Positions 1 to 5,106 of a DNA stretch of 5,106 nt are shown piece after piece. Under the pieces are notes generated by a model that had not been told where the DNA came from, made no database searches, and saw nothing but the letters and a program-made list of their open reading frames with translations. The DNA comes from AC-32 sp035455605. Its GTDB lineage: Bacteria > Actinomycetota > Thermoleophilia > Gaiellales > Gaiellaceae. The stretch covers positions 1 through 5,106 of the forward strand of contig DATIER010000268.1 of assembly GCA_035455605.1 (NCBI GenBank), in the 5' to 3' direction. A program made the position numbers and the translations under genes. Numbering within the stretch: position 1 is the first letter of the stretch; the number at the start of each line of letters is the position of its first letter.

Positions 1-219
1 CTCGAAGCGGCTCTCGCCGCGGAAGTCGTCGAGGCGGGCGATCACCGACACCAGCGCGTCGTCGGCCGCCTCGGTGGCGAGATCGGCCAGGCTCTCGCCG
101 CGCAGGCGCAGCCGCGAGCCCCGGCGCGCGAGCTGGAACCGCGCCGCGGCGTGGAGCAGGCGGTGAAGACGCGGGCGGGACGCGGGTTTCGAGCCGCGTC
201 GCCCGCCGGCCCCGCCGTC
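1..219 (-). CDS. ECF-like RNA polymerase sigma factor, N-terminal part (runs off left edge; start unresolved)
   Basis: This is the beginning of a sigma-70 family (ECF-type) factor, which would bind core RNA polymerase and direct it to alternative promoters. The recognisable protein begins at base 171 (RLHRLLHAAARFQLARR) and continues in frame to base 1. It contains LADLATEAADDALVSVIARL and then LDDFRGESRFE, the typical sigma region 2.1-2.2 core-binding helix. Region 2.3/2.4 and region 4 lie outside the window. The frame is open from 468 to 1, but between the zinc-finger stop at 218-220 and base 171 it has no ATG, GTG or TTG. The only formal start is GTG at 456, which would add 95 low-complexity Ser/Thr/Arg-rich residues that are merely the out-of-frame reading of the zinc-finger gene. 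A GTG at 221-219 overlaps the zinc-finger stop (GTGA) but lies in the wrong frame for the sigma homology. The gene may be recoded, may carry an indel, or may contain a sequencing error. The family call is firm; the 5' end is not. Confidence 0.7.
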
Positions 220-433
220 ACCCCCGCCGCTCGCGAAGGAACGCCAGCAGGCCGTCGTGCTCCTCGCGACACGCCGGGCACCCTCGCAGGTGCGCCGCCA
301 TCGTCGGCAGCACGGCCGCGGCGTCCCCGCCGGAGAGCTCGATCTCGACGTACCGGTCGAGCAGCGCGAAACACTCGTCGCAGCCGAGCTCCGGCTCGTC
401 GGGGCCGAGGAGACGGGCCGCCAGGACGGCCAG
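218..433 (-). CDS. Small zinc-finger (zf-HC2) anti-sigma-like protein, start codon not canonical
   Basis: This is a protein of about 71 residues with the putative zinc-finger pattern of anti-sigma factors. Counting from a CTG at 433, it has C18-x2-C21 near the N-terminus, a central helix LLDRYVEIEL, and H48-x3-C52-x2-C55 (HLRGCPAC). Known zf-HC2 proteins bind their cognate ECF sigma and release it on a redox or other signal, so a similar role is inferred here from the neighbouring sigma gene. It reads directly into the sigma region, but order is inverted relative to the usual sigma-then-anti-sigma arrangement. The frame has no ATG/GTG/TTG upstream of the domain until deep inside the opposite-strand hydrolase. 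A GAAGGA Shine-Dalgarno-like stretch at 441-436 sits just before in-frame ACG (436), CTG (433) and CTG (424). A GTG at 456 is one frame off. The start is therefore either a rare codon or obscured by a one-base indel. The domain is secure; coordinates of the 5' end are tentative. Confidence 0.65.
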   Translation of the reverse strand: MAVLAARLLGPDEPELGCDECFALLDRYVEIELSGGDAAAVLPTMAAHLRGCPACREEHDGLLAFLRERRG

Positions 434-436
434 CGT

Positions 437-529
437 CCTTCGCGGTCGCCGGGCACGTGGACGAGAAATCAGACCGGCGCGCGACGCTCCAACCGATGAG
501 TTCGCGGCGCCCGTGGTGTCATTGCGGGC
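437..529. promoter_or_regulatory. Divergent intergenic region between zinc-finger/sigma genes and hydrolase
   Basis: This stretch of about 93 bp separates the minus-strand zinc-finger gene from the plus-strand hydrolase and must carry the promoters of both unless they are read from elsewhere. On the minus strand there is a GAAC (503-500) followed 13 bases later by CGTC (486-483). This recalls the AAC/CGTC elements of ECF-dependent promoters, but the spacing is shorter than the usual 16-17, so I do not call a promoter. A CACGTG palindrome lies at 454-459. No convincing -10/-35 pair was found on the plus strand. Confidence 0.3.
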
Positions 530-1597
530 ATGGCGCTGGAGGAGCTGCTCGGGTCGGCAGTCGCGCGCGGCGAGGTGCCGGGCGCCGCTGCGCTCGTCGA
601 TCGTGCGGGCGAGATCGAGGTCGCCGCCGCCGGAGACGTCGAGCCCGGCTCGATCGCGCGCGTCGCCTCGATCACGAAGCCGATCACGGCGGCGGCGCTG
701 ATGCTGCTCGTCGACGACGGGCTCGTCGCGCTCGACGACCCGGTCGCGCGCCGCCTGCCTGAGCTCGCCGCGCCGGCGGTCGTGCGCACGCCGGAGGGCC
801 CGGTCGACGACGTCGTGCCCGCCGCGCGCCCGATCACGGTCGAGGACGTGCTCACCTCGCGCGCCGGCTGGGGCTTCCCGGCCGACTTCTCGCTGCCGGC
901 GGTGGCGGAGCTCTTCCAGCGGCTGCCGCCGTTCGGGCCGCCGTACGGCCCGGACGCCTGGGTGGCGGCGCTCGCCGGGGTGCCGCTGCTGCACCAGCCG
1001 GGCGAGGCCTGGCTCTACAACACGTGCTCCGACCTCCAGGGCGTGCTGATCGGGCGGGTGTCCGGTCGGTCGCTGCCGGAGTTCCTCGCCGAGCGGATCT
1101 TCGAGCCGCTCGGGATGGGCGACACGAGCTTCCACGTCCCGGCCGGGAAGCTCGACCGGCTCGCGCCGTTCCACGGCTCGGAGCAGATGCCGATCGACGA
1201 GCGCCTCTGGACGGAGCCGCCGCTCTTCCCGTCGGGCGCCGGCGGGCTCGCCTCGACACTCGCCGACTGGCACCGCTTCGGCCGGATGCTGCTCGCCGGC
1301 GGGGGCGACCTGCTCTCCCCGGAGGCGGTGCGCCTGATCACGACCGACCACTTGACGGCCGGGCAGCGGGACGCGTCGACGCTCTTCCTCGAGGGCGCGG
1401 GGTGGGGCTACGGCGGCGCCGTCGAGGCCGACGGCCGCTACGGCTGGGTCGGCGGCACCGGCACCACCGCGCACGTCGAGCCGGCGACCGGCACGGTCGG
1501 CGTCCTGCTCACGCAGCAGCAGATGGCGGGGCCGACGCCGACGCCGGTGATGCGCGAGTTCTGGCGCTACGCCTTCGCCGCTACGGCTGTCCCTTGA
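530..1597 (+). CDS. Serine hydrolase of the beta-lactamase / EstB esterase family (class C-like fold)
   Basis: This 355-residue protein has the penicillin-binding-protein/beta-lactamase fold, a family that includes class C beta-lactamases, D-Ala-D-Ala carboxypeptidases and many esterases. The nucleophile motif is S47-I-T-K50 in VASITKPITAAALM. The second motif is Y163-N-T in WLYNTCSD, with Y163 as the probable general base. The third-motif region is Y304-GWVGGTGTTAHVEP, rich in Gly/Thr as in the EstB-type subset. SGRSLPEFL and FEPLGMGDTSF are the typical helix and turn after the active-site tyrosine. There is no signal peptide or membrane segment, so it is predicted to be cytoplasmic, which favours esterase or peptidase activity over antibiotic resistance. 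ATG 530 is the only sensible start: nearby ATG 496, GTG 513/516 and TTG 522 are out of frame. No Shine-Dalgarno sequence precedes it, so translation may be leaderless. Its 3' end overlaps the convergent small gene by 17 bp. Substrate unknown. Confidence 0.9.
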   Translation: MALEELLGSAVARGEVPGAAALVDRAGEIEVAAAGDVEPGSIARVASITKPITAAALMLLVDDGLVALDDPVARRLPELAAPAVVRTPEGPVDDVVPAARPITVEDVLTSRAGWGFPADFSLPAVAELFQRLPPFGPPYGPDAWVAALAGVPLLHQPGEAWLYNTCSDLQGVLIGRVSGRSLPEFLAERIFEPLGMGDTSFHVPAGKLDRLAPFHGSEQMPIDERLWTEPPLFPSGAGGLASTLADWHRFGRMLLAGGGDLLSPEAVRLITTDHLTAGQRDASTLFLEGAGWGYGGAVEADGRYGWVGGTGTTAHVEPATGTVGVLLTQQQMAGPTPTPVMREFWRYAFAATAVP

Positions 1598-1820
1598 GCC
1601 TGCGGTAGAGCCGGAGCGGGAAGAGCCCGATGAACGGCGCGCGACGGCCGAGGTCGTTCCGGTCCTCGTGGTCGAAGGCGCGCGCGTAGCGCGTCGCGTC
1701 GCCGGCGCTCGCGTACTCCTTCGAGCCGCCGGCGCCGCAACCGCGCTGGCACTGCCAGACCATCGTCGCCCCCTCGGCCCGGAAGCGGTAGCGGTGCCCG
1801 AGCAGGCGGCAGGAGACCAT
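1581..1820 (-). CDS. Small conserved-looking protein of unknown function with Cys/His pairs (79 aa)
   Basis: This 79-residue protein is read from ATG 1820 to a TAG at 1583-1581. The N-terminus MVSCRLLGHRYRFRAEG gives C4-x4-H9, and WQCQRGCGAGG gives C24-x3-C28. Together these look like a small zinc-ribbon or treble-clef-like site, similar in style to short CxxxxGH...CxxC proteins such as DUF1660. This is resemblance only; no function is known to me. The middle (YASAGDATRYARAFDHED) reads as one amphipathic helix and the C-terminus (LFPLRLYRRLKGQP) is basic. The frame stays open upstream to 2087, but that portion is antisense to the transporter. ATG 1820 is preferred because protein-like sequence begins there and it leaves a short divergent spacer. 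It overlaps the 3' end of the hydrolase by 17 bp. GC-rich codons and the clean motif layout argue that it is a real gene. No Shine-Dalgarno sequence was seen. Confidence 0.75.
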   Translation of the reverse strand: MVSCRLLGHRYRFRAEGATMVWQCQRGCGAGGSKEYASAGDATRYARAFDHEDRNDLGRRAPFIGLFPLRLYRRLKGQP

Positions 1821-1869
1821 CGCCGCCGAACGTAGCAGCGCGCGGGTTTGTCGAGGCGCGACTGCGGAA
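1821..1869. promoter_or_regulatory. 49-bp divergent spacer, presumed back-to-back promoters
   Basis: This short region lies between the start of the 79-residue protein (minus) and the transporter start (plus). With so little space, the promoters of the two genes must overlap each other or extend into the coding sequences. On the minus strand, TCGACA followed 14 bases later by TACGTT resembles a degenerate -35/-10 pair with short spacing. This is too weak to claim. The bases just before ATG 1870 are GCGGAA, at best a poor ribosome binding site. Confidence 0.3.
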
Positions 1870-3774
1870 ATGTCGCTCGCCGTGAGCAGCGCAGGCGAAG
1901 CCGTCCAGACCGGCACGATCGAGACCAACATCCCGAAGCGGCTCGACCGCCTGCCGTGGTCGCGCTTCCACTGGCTGATCGTCGTCGGGCTCGGCACCGT
2001 CTGGATCCTCGACGGGCTCGAGGTGACGATCGTCGGCTCGGTCGCGAGCCGCCTGACCGAGAGCGGGAGCGGGATCTCGCTCTCCACGGCGGGGATCGGC
2101 GTCGCGGCCGCCTTCTACGTCGGCGGCGCCTGCGTGGGCGCGCTCTTCTTCGGCCAGCTGACGGACCGCTTCGGGCGGAAGAAGCTCTTTCTGATCACGC
2201 TCGCGCTCTACATCGCGGCCACCGTCGCGACCGCGTTCGCGTGGACCCCCTGGTACTTCTACGTGATGCGCTTCTTCACCGGCGCGGGGATCGGTGGCGA
2301 GTACGCGGCGATCAACTCGGCGATCGACGAGCTGATCCCGGCCCGCGTGCGCGGGCGGGTCGACCTGATCATCAACGGCTCGTACTGGCTGGGCGCGGTC
2401 GCCGGCGCAGCCGTCGCGATCCCGCTGCTCGACCCGAGCATCCTCGCCAAGGACGTCGGCTGGCGCGTCTGCTTCGGCCTCGGCGCGGTGCTGGGTCTCG
2501 CGATCATGCTCGTCCGCCGCAACGTGCCGGAGAGCCCGCGCTGGCTGTTCATCCACGGCCGCGAGCAGGAGGCGGAGCGGATCGTCGACTCGATCGAGGA
2601 GGACATCCAGGACGAGACGGGCGAGCGGCTCGACGAGCCCGACGAGACGATCGAGGTGCGCCAGCGCGAGCGGATCCCGTTCCGGGCGATCGCGGAGACG
2701 GCGTTCAAGCTCTACCCCAAGCGGAGCGTGCTCTGCCTGGCGCTGTTCGTCGGGCAGGCGTTCATCTACAACGCCGTCACGTTCGACCTCGGCACGATCT
2801 TCACCGGCTTCTTCAACGTCTCGTCGGGAACCGTCCCGGTCTTCTTCATCCTGTTCGCGGCCGGCAACTTCCTCGGCCCGCTCCTGCTCGGACACTTCTT
2901 CGACACGTGGGGCCGGCGGCCGATGATCTCGCTCACCTACCTCGGCTCGGCCGTGCTGCTCGTGCCGACCGCGATCCTGTTCCAGCAGAAGTCGCTGACG
3001 CAGTGGTCGTTCATCGCGCTGATCATGGCGACGTTCTTCCTCGCCTCCGCGGGCGCGAGCGCGGCCTACCTGACGGCGAGCGAGATCTTCCCGATGGAGA
3101 CCCGCGCGCTCGCGATCGCCTTCTTCTACGCGGTCGGCACCGCCGCGGGCGGGATCACGGGGCCGCTCTTCTTCGGGAAGATGATCGACTCCGGCAGCGT
3201 CTCCAACGTGATGATCGCCTTCCTCGTCGGAGCGGCCGTGATGGCCGTCGGCGGGATCGCGGAGATCTTCCTCGGCGTGCGCGCGGAGCAGGTGGAGCTC
3301 GAGGACATCGCCAAGCCGCTGACCGCGCGCGAGGCGGAGGAGCAACACGAGGAGCTCGAGCGGCCGCGCGAGGAACGGCGCGGCGACGAGGGCGCCAGCG
3401 AGCGCCATCGGGCCCGGGAGGCCCGCCGCAGCCGCGGCGCCCACGGCCCGCGGCGCTTCCGGCCGGGGCCCGGCTCGACCTTCTACTCGCCGGGGATGAT
3501 CGGAACGGCCTACTCGAGCCGTCGCGCGCCAGAGACCGTCCTCGACCAGGAGGTCGACGCGATCGTGCGGGCGCTCGAGCAGGACGGTCCCGCCGACCGG
3601 CGGACGCTCGGGCGGCGGGTGCGCGCGCAGCGCTGGGGCCCGGGGCGCTTCACGGGAGCGCTGAACGAGGCGATCGCCGAGGGACAGGTCCGCCGGAGCG
3701 GGCGCCTGTTCGAGCTCGCCTCGCAGCGGCGGCCCGAGCGCCGGACGGATCACGAGAGCACGTACGGCCGCTAG
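1870..3774 (+). CDS. MFS transporter (sugar-porter-like) with extra C-terminal winged-helix-like domain
   Basis: This 634-residue inner-membrane transporter is probably a proton-coupled symporter. About twelve hydrophobic helices span residues 34-470. MFS signatures are the motif A loop G95-QLTDRFGRKK after helix 2, its second-half copy G341-HFFDTWGRR, R134 in RFFTGAGIGGEYAAINSAI, the sugar-porter PESPRWL at 220-226, and E410-TRALAIAFF. D48 and E51 in helix 1 are candidate proton or substrate residues. A highly charged central loop (about 217-283) separates the two halves. After helix 12 the protein continues for about 160 residues: a Glu/Arg-rich linker (471-527), the conserved-looking RRFRPGPGSTFYSPGMIGTA (528-547), and a compact helical segment (558-617) ending in a beta-hairpin-like GQVRRSGRLFELA. 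Usual MFS proteins end near 450-480 residues. ATG 1870 is used; GTG 1882 is an in-frame alternative. The C-terminal tail is cytoplasmic. Substrate cannot be told. The stop overlaps the convergent gene's stop by 4 bp. Confidence 0.9.
   Translation: MSLAVSSAGEAVQTGTIETNIPKRLDRLPWSRFHWLIVVGLGTVWILDGLEVTIVGSVASRLTESGSGISLSTAGIGVAAAFYVGGACVGALFFGQLTDRFGRKKLFLITLALYIAATVATAFAWTPWYFYVMRFFTGAGIGGEYAAINSAIDELIPARVRGRVDLIINGSYWLGAVAGAAVAIPLLDPSILAKDVGWRVCFGLGAVLGLAIMLVRRNVPESPRWLFIHGREQEAERIVDSIEEDIQDETGERLDEPDETIEVRQRERIPFRAIAETAFKLYPKRSVLCLALFVGQAFIYNAVTFDLGTIFTGFFNVSSGTVPVFFILFAAGNFLGPLLLGHFFDTWGRRPMISLTYLGSAVLLVPTAILFQQKSLTQWSFIALIMATFFLASAGASAAYLTASEIFPMETRALAIAFFYAVGTAAGGITGPLFFGKMIDSGSVSNVMIAFLVGAAVMAVGGIAEIFLGVRAEQVELEDIAKPLTAREAEEQHEELERPREERRGDEGASERHRAREARRSRGAHGPRRFRPGPGSTFYSPGMIGTAYSSRRAPETVLDQEVDAIVRALEQDGPADRRTLGRRVRAQRWGPGRFTGALNEAIAEGQVRRSGRLFELASQRRPERRTDHESTYGR
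3403..3774 (+). other. C-terminal cytoplasmic extension of the MFS transporter (PGPG box plus winged-helix-like segment)
   Basis: This is the sub-region of the transporter gene coding for residues 512-634. It starts in an Arg-rich linker, passes the Pro/Gly box FRPGPGSTFYSPGM (530-543), and reaches residues 558-617. There, helix EVDAIVRALEQDG, a Pro break, helix RTLGRRVRAQRWGPGRF, helix TGALNEAIAEG and the hairpin QVRRSGRLFELA match the order of a winged helix (helix, helix, recognition-like helix, wing). The fold is inferred by eye from the helix and turn pattern, not from a profile match. The codon style is the same as in the transporter domain and the frame is uninterrupted, so this is a genuine extension rather than a read-through artefact. 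Confidence 0.5.
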
Positions 3775-5106
3775 GCCGGCTCGACCGCGACGCGCAGCCC
3801 GCGGTCGGCGCGCGCGACGTCGACGCCGACCAGGTGCCAGCCGGGGCCGCCGAGCCCTACGGCCACGGGCCCGGCGACGACACGGCGGTCGACGGTGCGC
3901 CCGTCGAGCGACAGCACCGTCCGGACGGGCCGGCGGGTCGTGAGCACGAGGCGAACGCGGCCGCGCGCCCACAGCGCCGCGTGCCGGTAGCGCGGCGAGC
4001 GCGCGCTCCAGCCCTCGCAGAAGACCACGCGCGCGGTCGGCTCGGGCACCGGCGACGAGCCGCCCGAGCGGCCGCGCTCGAGCATCGTCACGCCGTCGTC
4101 GCGCTGCACCTGCCCGAAGCCGTGCCGGAGCAGCTCGCGCCAGCCGAACCACTCACGATCGCCGGCGAGGCCGCGGTGGAACGCCACGTACCGGATGCCG
4201 AGCCGCCGGAGCAGCGCGTCGTCGTCGCGCCGCCAGTCGCCGCAGTTCAGGGCGGAGAGCCGCAGGGAGAGCCGCGCGGCCGGCTGCGGCGCGATCGTCG
4301 AGTAGCCGCCCGGCCGCTCGCGCCGCGCGTACTGGTCGTACCAGAAGTAGATCGAGCCGAGGTGCACGTCGGGGTTCAGCACGGGGAGCTCGAGCAGGCG
4401 ACCCGGCGCCGTCAGGCCCTCGTACGCGCCGGTCCCTCTGTAGGCGGCGGCCGCGTCGTAGATCGAGACGCGCAGGTCGGCCGCCACGACGACCAGCAGC
4501 ACCGCGACGAGGATCCACCGCAGCCGCGCGGCCGCGACGGCGACGAGCGCGGCGAGGCACAGGCACGCGACGGGCATGAAGCGCTCGGGCACGCGTGGGT
4601 AGCGCAGCGGCGCGAGGTGGTGCCAGAGCGTCGAGTAGAGCGGGAAGTGCGTCCCGAGCGCGAGCAGCATCGGCACGAGCGCGCCGACCGCCAGCACGAC
4701 CGCGAGCCACCAGCGGCGCGCCAGCACGAGCAGCACGAGCCCGGCGAGCGCGAGCAGCGGCACGAGCCAGCCGAGGAAGACGAAGCTCTCCAGCCCGTGC
4801 CGCGGGTGGCGGGTGACGAAGTCGAGCCCGGTCGCGGAGTAGTGCGCGACCTCCCGCAGGGAACGGCCGCCGGCGCCGATCCCGGTCGTCGAGAAGTGGC
4901 CGACGACGAGCGCGGCCGCCAGCGCCGGCACGACCGCGGCGGCGCCGGCCCACGCGCGGCGGCAGAGTGCGTAGAGCAGGAAGAACGGGATCGCGGCGAG
5001 CGCGAGGTGGACGTCGGAGAAGGGGATCGACGCCAGCGCCGCCGGGGCGCCCGCGTACCACCACGGCGATCCGCGCCGCCCGCGCTCGAGCGCCCACAGC
5101 GACAGC
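3771..5106 (-). CDS. Multi-pass membrane protein, GT-C glycosyltransferase/YfhO-like, C-terminal 444 residues (runs off right edge)
   Basis: The gene enters from the right edge in frame at base 5105 and stops with TAG at 3773-3771; there is no internal stop. Visible residues 14-69 hold about three hydrophobic helices (GAPAALASIPF, VHLALAAIPFFLLY, AGAAAVVPALAAALVVG). An outer loop follows, then paired helices at about 108-127 and 132-150, and again at 177-193 and 196-210. Between the last two pairs lies GTHFPLYSTLWHHLAPLRYPRVPERF, a loop style seen in GT-C-fold membrane glycosyltransferases and YfhO-like proteins (large loop followed by R-x-P-x-R before a helix). From about 212 the chain is soluble and probably extracytoplasmic. 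It includes LGIRYVAFHRG (302-312) and a beta-rich C-terminus from about 360 (EGWSARSPRYRHAALW onward). The role in cell-surface polysaccharide or lipid glycosylation is inferred, and the catalytic N-terminal acidic motif lies outside the window. A start at GTG 4931 would truncate the helical region and is not favoured. Confidence 0.8.
   Translation of the reverse strand, partial: LSLWALERGRRGSPWWYAGAPAALASIPFSDVHLALAAIPFFLLYALCRRAWAGAAAVVPALAAALVVGHFSTTGIGAGGRSLREVAHYSATGLDFVTRHPRHGLESFVFLGWLVPLLALAGLVLLVLARRWWLAVVLAVGALVPMLLALGTHFPLYSTLWHHLAPLRYPRVPERFMPVACLCLAALVAVAAARLRWILVAVLLVVVAADLRVSIYDAAAAYRGTGAYEGLTAPGRLLELPVLNPDVHLGSIYFWYDQYARRERPGGYSTIAPQPAARLSLRLSALNCGDWRRDDDALLRRLGIRYVAFHRGLAGDREWFGWRELLRHGFGQVQRDDGVTMLERGRSGGSSPVPEPTARVVFCEGWSARSPRYRHAALWARGRVRLVLTTRRPVRTVLSLDGRTVDRRVVAGPVAVGLGGPGWHLVGVDVARADRGLRVAVEPA

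Noticed and set aside
483..503. ECF-type autoregulatory promoter (GAAC ... CGTC) on the minus strand
   Set aside because: Spacing is 13 rather than 16-17 bases and such short words occur by chance in GC-rich DNA. Kept only as a remark in the intergenic entry.
151..762. Plus-strand open frame of 203 codons over the zinc-finger/sigma and hydrolase start
   Set aside because: It has Arg-rich low-complexity content, no motif, and conflicts with three better-supported genes.
437..1474. Upstream extension of the zinc-finger frame through the hydrolase on the opposite strand
   Set aside because: It has Arg/Ala/Glu-rich low-complexity content and is antisense to a convincing serine hydrolase. Only the last 71 residues are protein-like.
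1567..4152. Very long minus-strand open frame (861 codons) opposite the transporter
   Set aside because: Its product is dominated by Arg, Asp, Glu, Ala and Pro repeats with no domain. It mirrors the codon bias of the real plus-strand transporter, which has clear helices and MFS motifs. Long antisense frames are expected at this GC content.
4153..5097. Minus-strand open frame of 314 codons overlapping the membrane protein
   Set aside because: It is an Arg/Ala/Pro-rich out-of-frame reading of the membrane protein, which itself has clear hydrophobic helices in the other frame.
1..5106. tRNA, rRNA, CRISPR array, insertion sequence, prophage or defence-island genes
   Set aside because: Nothing resembling these was seen: no spaced direct repeats, terminal inverted repeats, transposase, integrase or nuclease motifs, and no RNA gene signatures.

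Overview
The window is very GC-rich with strongly GC-ending codons. Genes are packed tightly on both strands, with convergent ends that overlap and almost no recognisable Shine-Dalgarno sequences. The ECF-type sigma fragment and the small zinc-finger protein (LLDRYVEIEL ... HLRGCPACREEH) resemble pairs I associate with deep-branching Actinomycetota such as Thermoleophilia (Gaiellales/Solirubrobacterales). That placement is an inference from protein style, not a demonstrated assignment.

Layout, left to right. (1) Minus strand, 1 to about 436: a zinc-finger (zf-HC2) anti-sigma-like gene, followed downstream by the N-terminal part of an ECF-like sigma factor that runs off the left edge. The zinc-finger frame has no ATG/GTG/TTG start near its domain. 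The sigma frame has none between the zinc-finger stop and its own homology; its only formal start is a distant GTG at 456 that would overlap the whole zinc-finger gene. (2) About 437-529: a short divergent intergenic region. (3) Plus strand, 530-1597: an intact 355-residue serine beta-lactamase/esterase-family hydrolase. (4) Minus strand, 1581-1820: a 79-residue protein of unknown function with paired Cys/His motifs, overlapping the hydrolase tail to tail by 17 bp. (5) 1821-1869: a 49-bp divergent spacer. (6) Plus strand, 1870-3774: a 634-residue major facilitator superfamily transporter with about 160 extra C-terminal residues, a charged linker followed by a compact winged-helix-like segment. 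(7) Minus strand, 3771 to beyond 5106: the C-terminal 444 residues of a multi-pass membrane protein of GT-C/YfhO style. Its stop codon shares one CTAG palindrome with the transporter's stop.

Nothing indicates that these genes form one pathway. They sit as divergent or convergent single units, apart from the zinc-finger/sigma pair. I see no tRNA, rRNA, CRISPR array, insertion sequence, integrase or phage gene. The two most unusual points are the transporter tail that looks like a DNA- or protein-binding module, and the zinc-finger/sigma junction, where a UGA-C stop in a G-run leads in the +1 frame straight into the sigma factor.
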